Part shown: piece after piece, positions 62,675 through 64,000 of the stretch
Layout: each line of letters begins with the position of its first letter
Numbering within the stretch: the stretch's first letter is position 1
NCBI GenBank assembly: GCA_900538465.1
Contig: UPXV01000007.1
Location: 8,756-72,755, forward strand
Direction of reading: 5' to 3'
Length of the DNA: 64,000 nucleotides
DNA from: an uncultured Erysipelotrichaceae bacterium
GTDB lineage: Bacteria; Bacillota_I; Bacilli_A; Erysipelotrichales; Coprobacillaceae
The notes under the pieces: model-generated
Seen by the model: the letters and a program-made list of their open reading frames with translations, nothing else
What the model was told of the DNA's origin: nothing
The model's database searches: none
Position numbers and translations under genes: made by a program

Positions 62675-62703
62675 ATTCTAGTCCAATATTGTCAATAAGT
62701 CAA
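62675..62703 (-). promoter_or_regulatory. Promoter of the licT-PTS operon
   Basis: Minus strand TTGACT (62698-62703), 17 bp, TAGAAT (62675-62680). Transcription would begin a few bases before the RAT, as expected for LicT-controlled operons. Confidence 0.75.
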
Positions 62704-62763
62704 AGTATTTATACTATTAATGACTTATAACTTTATTTTTATTGAAAGCTCATGAAATAGTTG

Positions 62764-63816
62764 TTATTTCATCTTTAAAATTTCTGCCTTTAAAACATCA
62801 ACCATTTCTTCTTGTTTTACCTTTTTAATGATTTCTCCTTTTTTAATAAGAAGCCCTTCTTTAACACCACCAGCAATTGCAATATCAGCATGTTTGGCTT
62901 CACCAGGGCCATTAACTGCACAACCCATAATAGCGACTGTAATATCTTTATGAATTGTATTTAAGAAGTCTTCTATTTCATTTGCAATAGGAATTAAATC
63001 ATATTGAATTCTCCCACATGTTGGACATGATACCAATGTAGGAACATTATCAATTAATTCTAATTCTTTCAATAATGTTTTAGCAACCTTAATTTCTTCA
63101 ACTGGATCAGCACTTAAAGATACACGAATTGTATTTCCAATTCCTTCATATAAAAGAGTTCCAATTCCTAAACTAGATTTAATTGTTCCACCAAGTTTTG
63201 TTCCTGCTTCTGTTACGCCAATATGTAAAGGACAATCAAAAGTTTTACTTGCAAGTTTATAAGCTTCAATTGTTAAAAGCGTATTAGAAGATTTTAAAGA
63301 AATTGCATAATCATGAAAATCAAGAGATTCAAGGATATCAATATGTTTTTGAGCACTTTCAATCATTCCTTGAGCAGTTGGTTTCCCATATTTTGCAAGA
63401 ATATCTTTTTCAATTGAACCACTATTGACACCAATACGAATAGGGATATGTTTTTCTTTGCAAGCTTCTACAACTGCTTTTACTTTTTCAATTGAACCAA
63501 TGTTTCCAGGATTAATTCTGATTTTATCAATTCCATTTTCAATAGCTAATAAAGCCAATTTATAATCAAAATGAATATCAGCAATCAATGGAATATGAAT
63601 AGCTTGTTGAATTGTTGAGATTGCTTTTGCATCCTCTTGATCAAAAACAGCAACTCTAACCATTTCACATCCAGCTTCTTCTAATCTTAAAATTTGTTCA
63701 ATTGTCGCCTTGGTATCTTTGGTTTTGGTATTACACATAGATTGAATAATCACATGATCATTACCACCAAGAACTAAATTTCCAACTTTAAATGAACGTG
63801 TTTGATTTCTTAGCAT
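62764..63816 (-). CDS. ispG: 4-hydroxy-3-methylbut-2-enyl-diphosphate synthase
   Basis: 350 residues, the short bacterial form. TIM barrel N-terminal part (VIIQSMCNTKTKDTKATIEQ, PLIADIHFDYKLAL, KIRINPGNIG) and the C-terminal iron-sulfur domain with cluster ligands in SCPTCGRI and MGCAVNGPGEAKHADIAIAG in separate pieces. Penultimate step of the MEP pathway, partner of ispH at 49940-50851. An AGGTAAT-type weak ribosome site precedes ATG. Followed on the same strand by the licT promoter region. Confidence 0.96.
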   Translation of the reverse strand: MLRNQTRSFKVGNLVLGGNDHVIIQSMCNTKTKDTKATIEQILRLEEAGCEMVRVAVFDQEDAKAISTIQQAIHIPLIADIHFDYKLALLAIENGIDKIRINPGNIGSIEKVKAVVEACKEKHIPIRIGVNSGSIEKDILAKYGKPTAQGMIESAQKHIDILESLDFHDYAISLKSSNTLLTIEAYKLASKTFDCPLHIGVTEAGTKLGGTIKSSLGIGTLLYEGIGNTIRVSLSADPVEEIKVAKTLLKELELIDNVPTLVSCPTCGRIQYDLIPIANEIEDFLNTIHKDITVAIMGCAVNGPGEAKHADIAIAGGVKEGLLIKKGEIIKKVKQEEMVDVLKAEILKMK

Positions 63817-63938
63817 AATATTACCTCATTTCTGTTTCTATTATACGCGAAATGAAAGAAATTGTATAGAATAATTCAATTTCTATAGATTGAATAACGA
63901 TTTAAAGTCAACTATATGATGGAAATTTTACGCTAATC

Positions 63939-63970
63939 AAAAATGTATGTTTTAAAAAAAGAAACATACA
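63939..63970 (-). terminator. Terminator of a gene beyond the right edge
   Basis: Minus strand TGTATGTTT, a T-rich loop, AACATACA and TTTTTG. A minus-strand gene to the right of the window probably ends here. Nothing else is recognised between 63817 and 64000 apart from the ispG upstream region. Confidence 0.65.
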
Positions 63971-64000
63971 ATGTGATTGGGTGATCATATATGATTTATA

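Overview
The window is AT-rich, densely coded DNA from a low-GC Gram-positive bacterium. It has Firmicutes-style AGGAGG ribosome sites, PTS loci, a PRD antiterminator with its RNA target, spore-surface collagen-like proteins and a YqfQ-like protein. The gene content and protein style fit an anaerobic gut spore-former of the Erysipelotrichia (Coprobacillus / Erysipelatoclostridium-like). That placement is inference from gene families, not a measured phylogeny.

Layout. 1-8.7 kb: the 3' part of a giant beta-helix surface protein, then a small DUF6870-like protein and a large serine recombinase. 8.7-12.7 kb: a spore-surface block with two collagen-like (BclA-type) proteins that share an N-terminal CCPP-IINC motif, a tandem HD/HD-GYP protein, and a glycosyltransferase with a repeat tail. 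12.7-16.05 kb: a minus-strand operon padR - DUF2812 - DUF2812 - luxS behind a promoter with a clear dyad operator. 16.1-18.0 kb: tRNA-His, a decayed gene, a lipoprotein and a doubtful small reading frame. 18.0-22.5 kb: a PTS EIIC, RpiR regulator and GH3 beta-glucosidase set with a cre-like site upstream.

22.5-28.0 kb: a short NrdD-like protein, an LppM-like lipoprotein, a 29-residue hydrophobic peptide gene, and a lysine/diaminopimelate operon of the acetylase type (dapF, dapH, deacetylase, class III aminotransferase). 28.0-41.8 kb: a C39-peptidase ABC exporter followed by the conserved Firmicutes housekeeping series ybeY-cdd-era-reco ... glyS-dnaG-rpoD-trmK-nif3, with a YgiQ-type radical SAM protein, an unusual alpha/beta hydrolase and a Nudix protein inserted. 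41.8-46.1 kb: an XRE regulator with a paired membrane protein, a GH25 lysozyme with three SH3 domains, and an ECF sigma factor with its membrane regulator.

46.2-56.2 kb: HAD phosphatase, MATE and MFS exporters, ispH, a MerR regulator with membrane tail next to a membrane MutS-like ATPase, then yqfQ-cshB-nfo and a DUF2624-like protein. Together with the 30-41 kb block and ispG at the right end, this matches the B. subtilis yqf gene order, split here by accessory genes. 56.2-64 kb: a YtrA-type GntR/ABC operon with a three-half-site operator, then a minus-strand PTS operon (licT-like, EIIBC, beta-lactamase-fold hydrolase, IIA) preceded by a recognisable RAT/terminator switch, and ispG.

The strongest regulatory reads are the RAT switch (62.57-62.70 kb), the GntR operator (56.26-56.31 kb), the PadR operator (15.99-16.05 kb), the MerR-type 19-bp-spacer promoter (51.56-51.59 kb) and a glyS leader with a terminator-like hairpin but no T-box (35.34-35.46 kb). 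No CRISPR array, rRNA operon, prophage or insertion sequence was seen.
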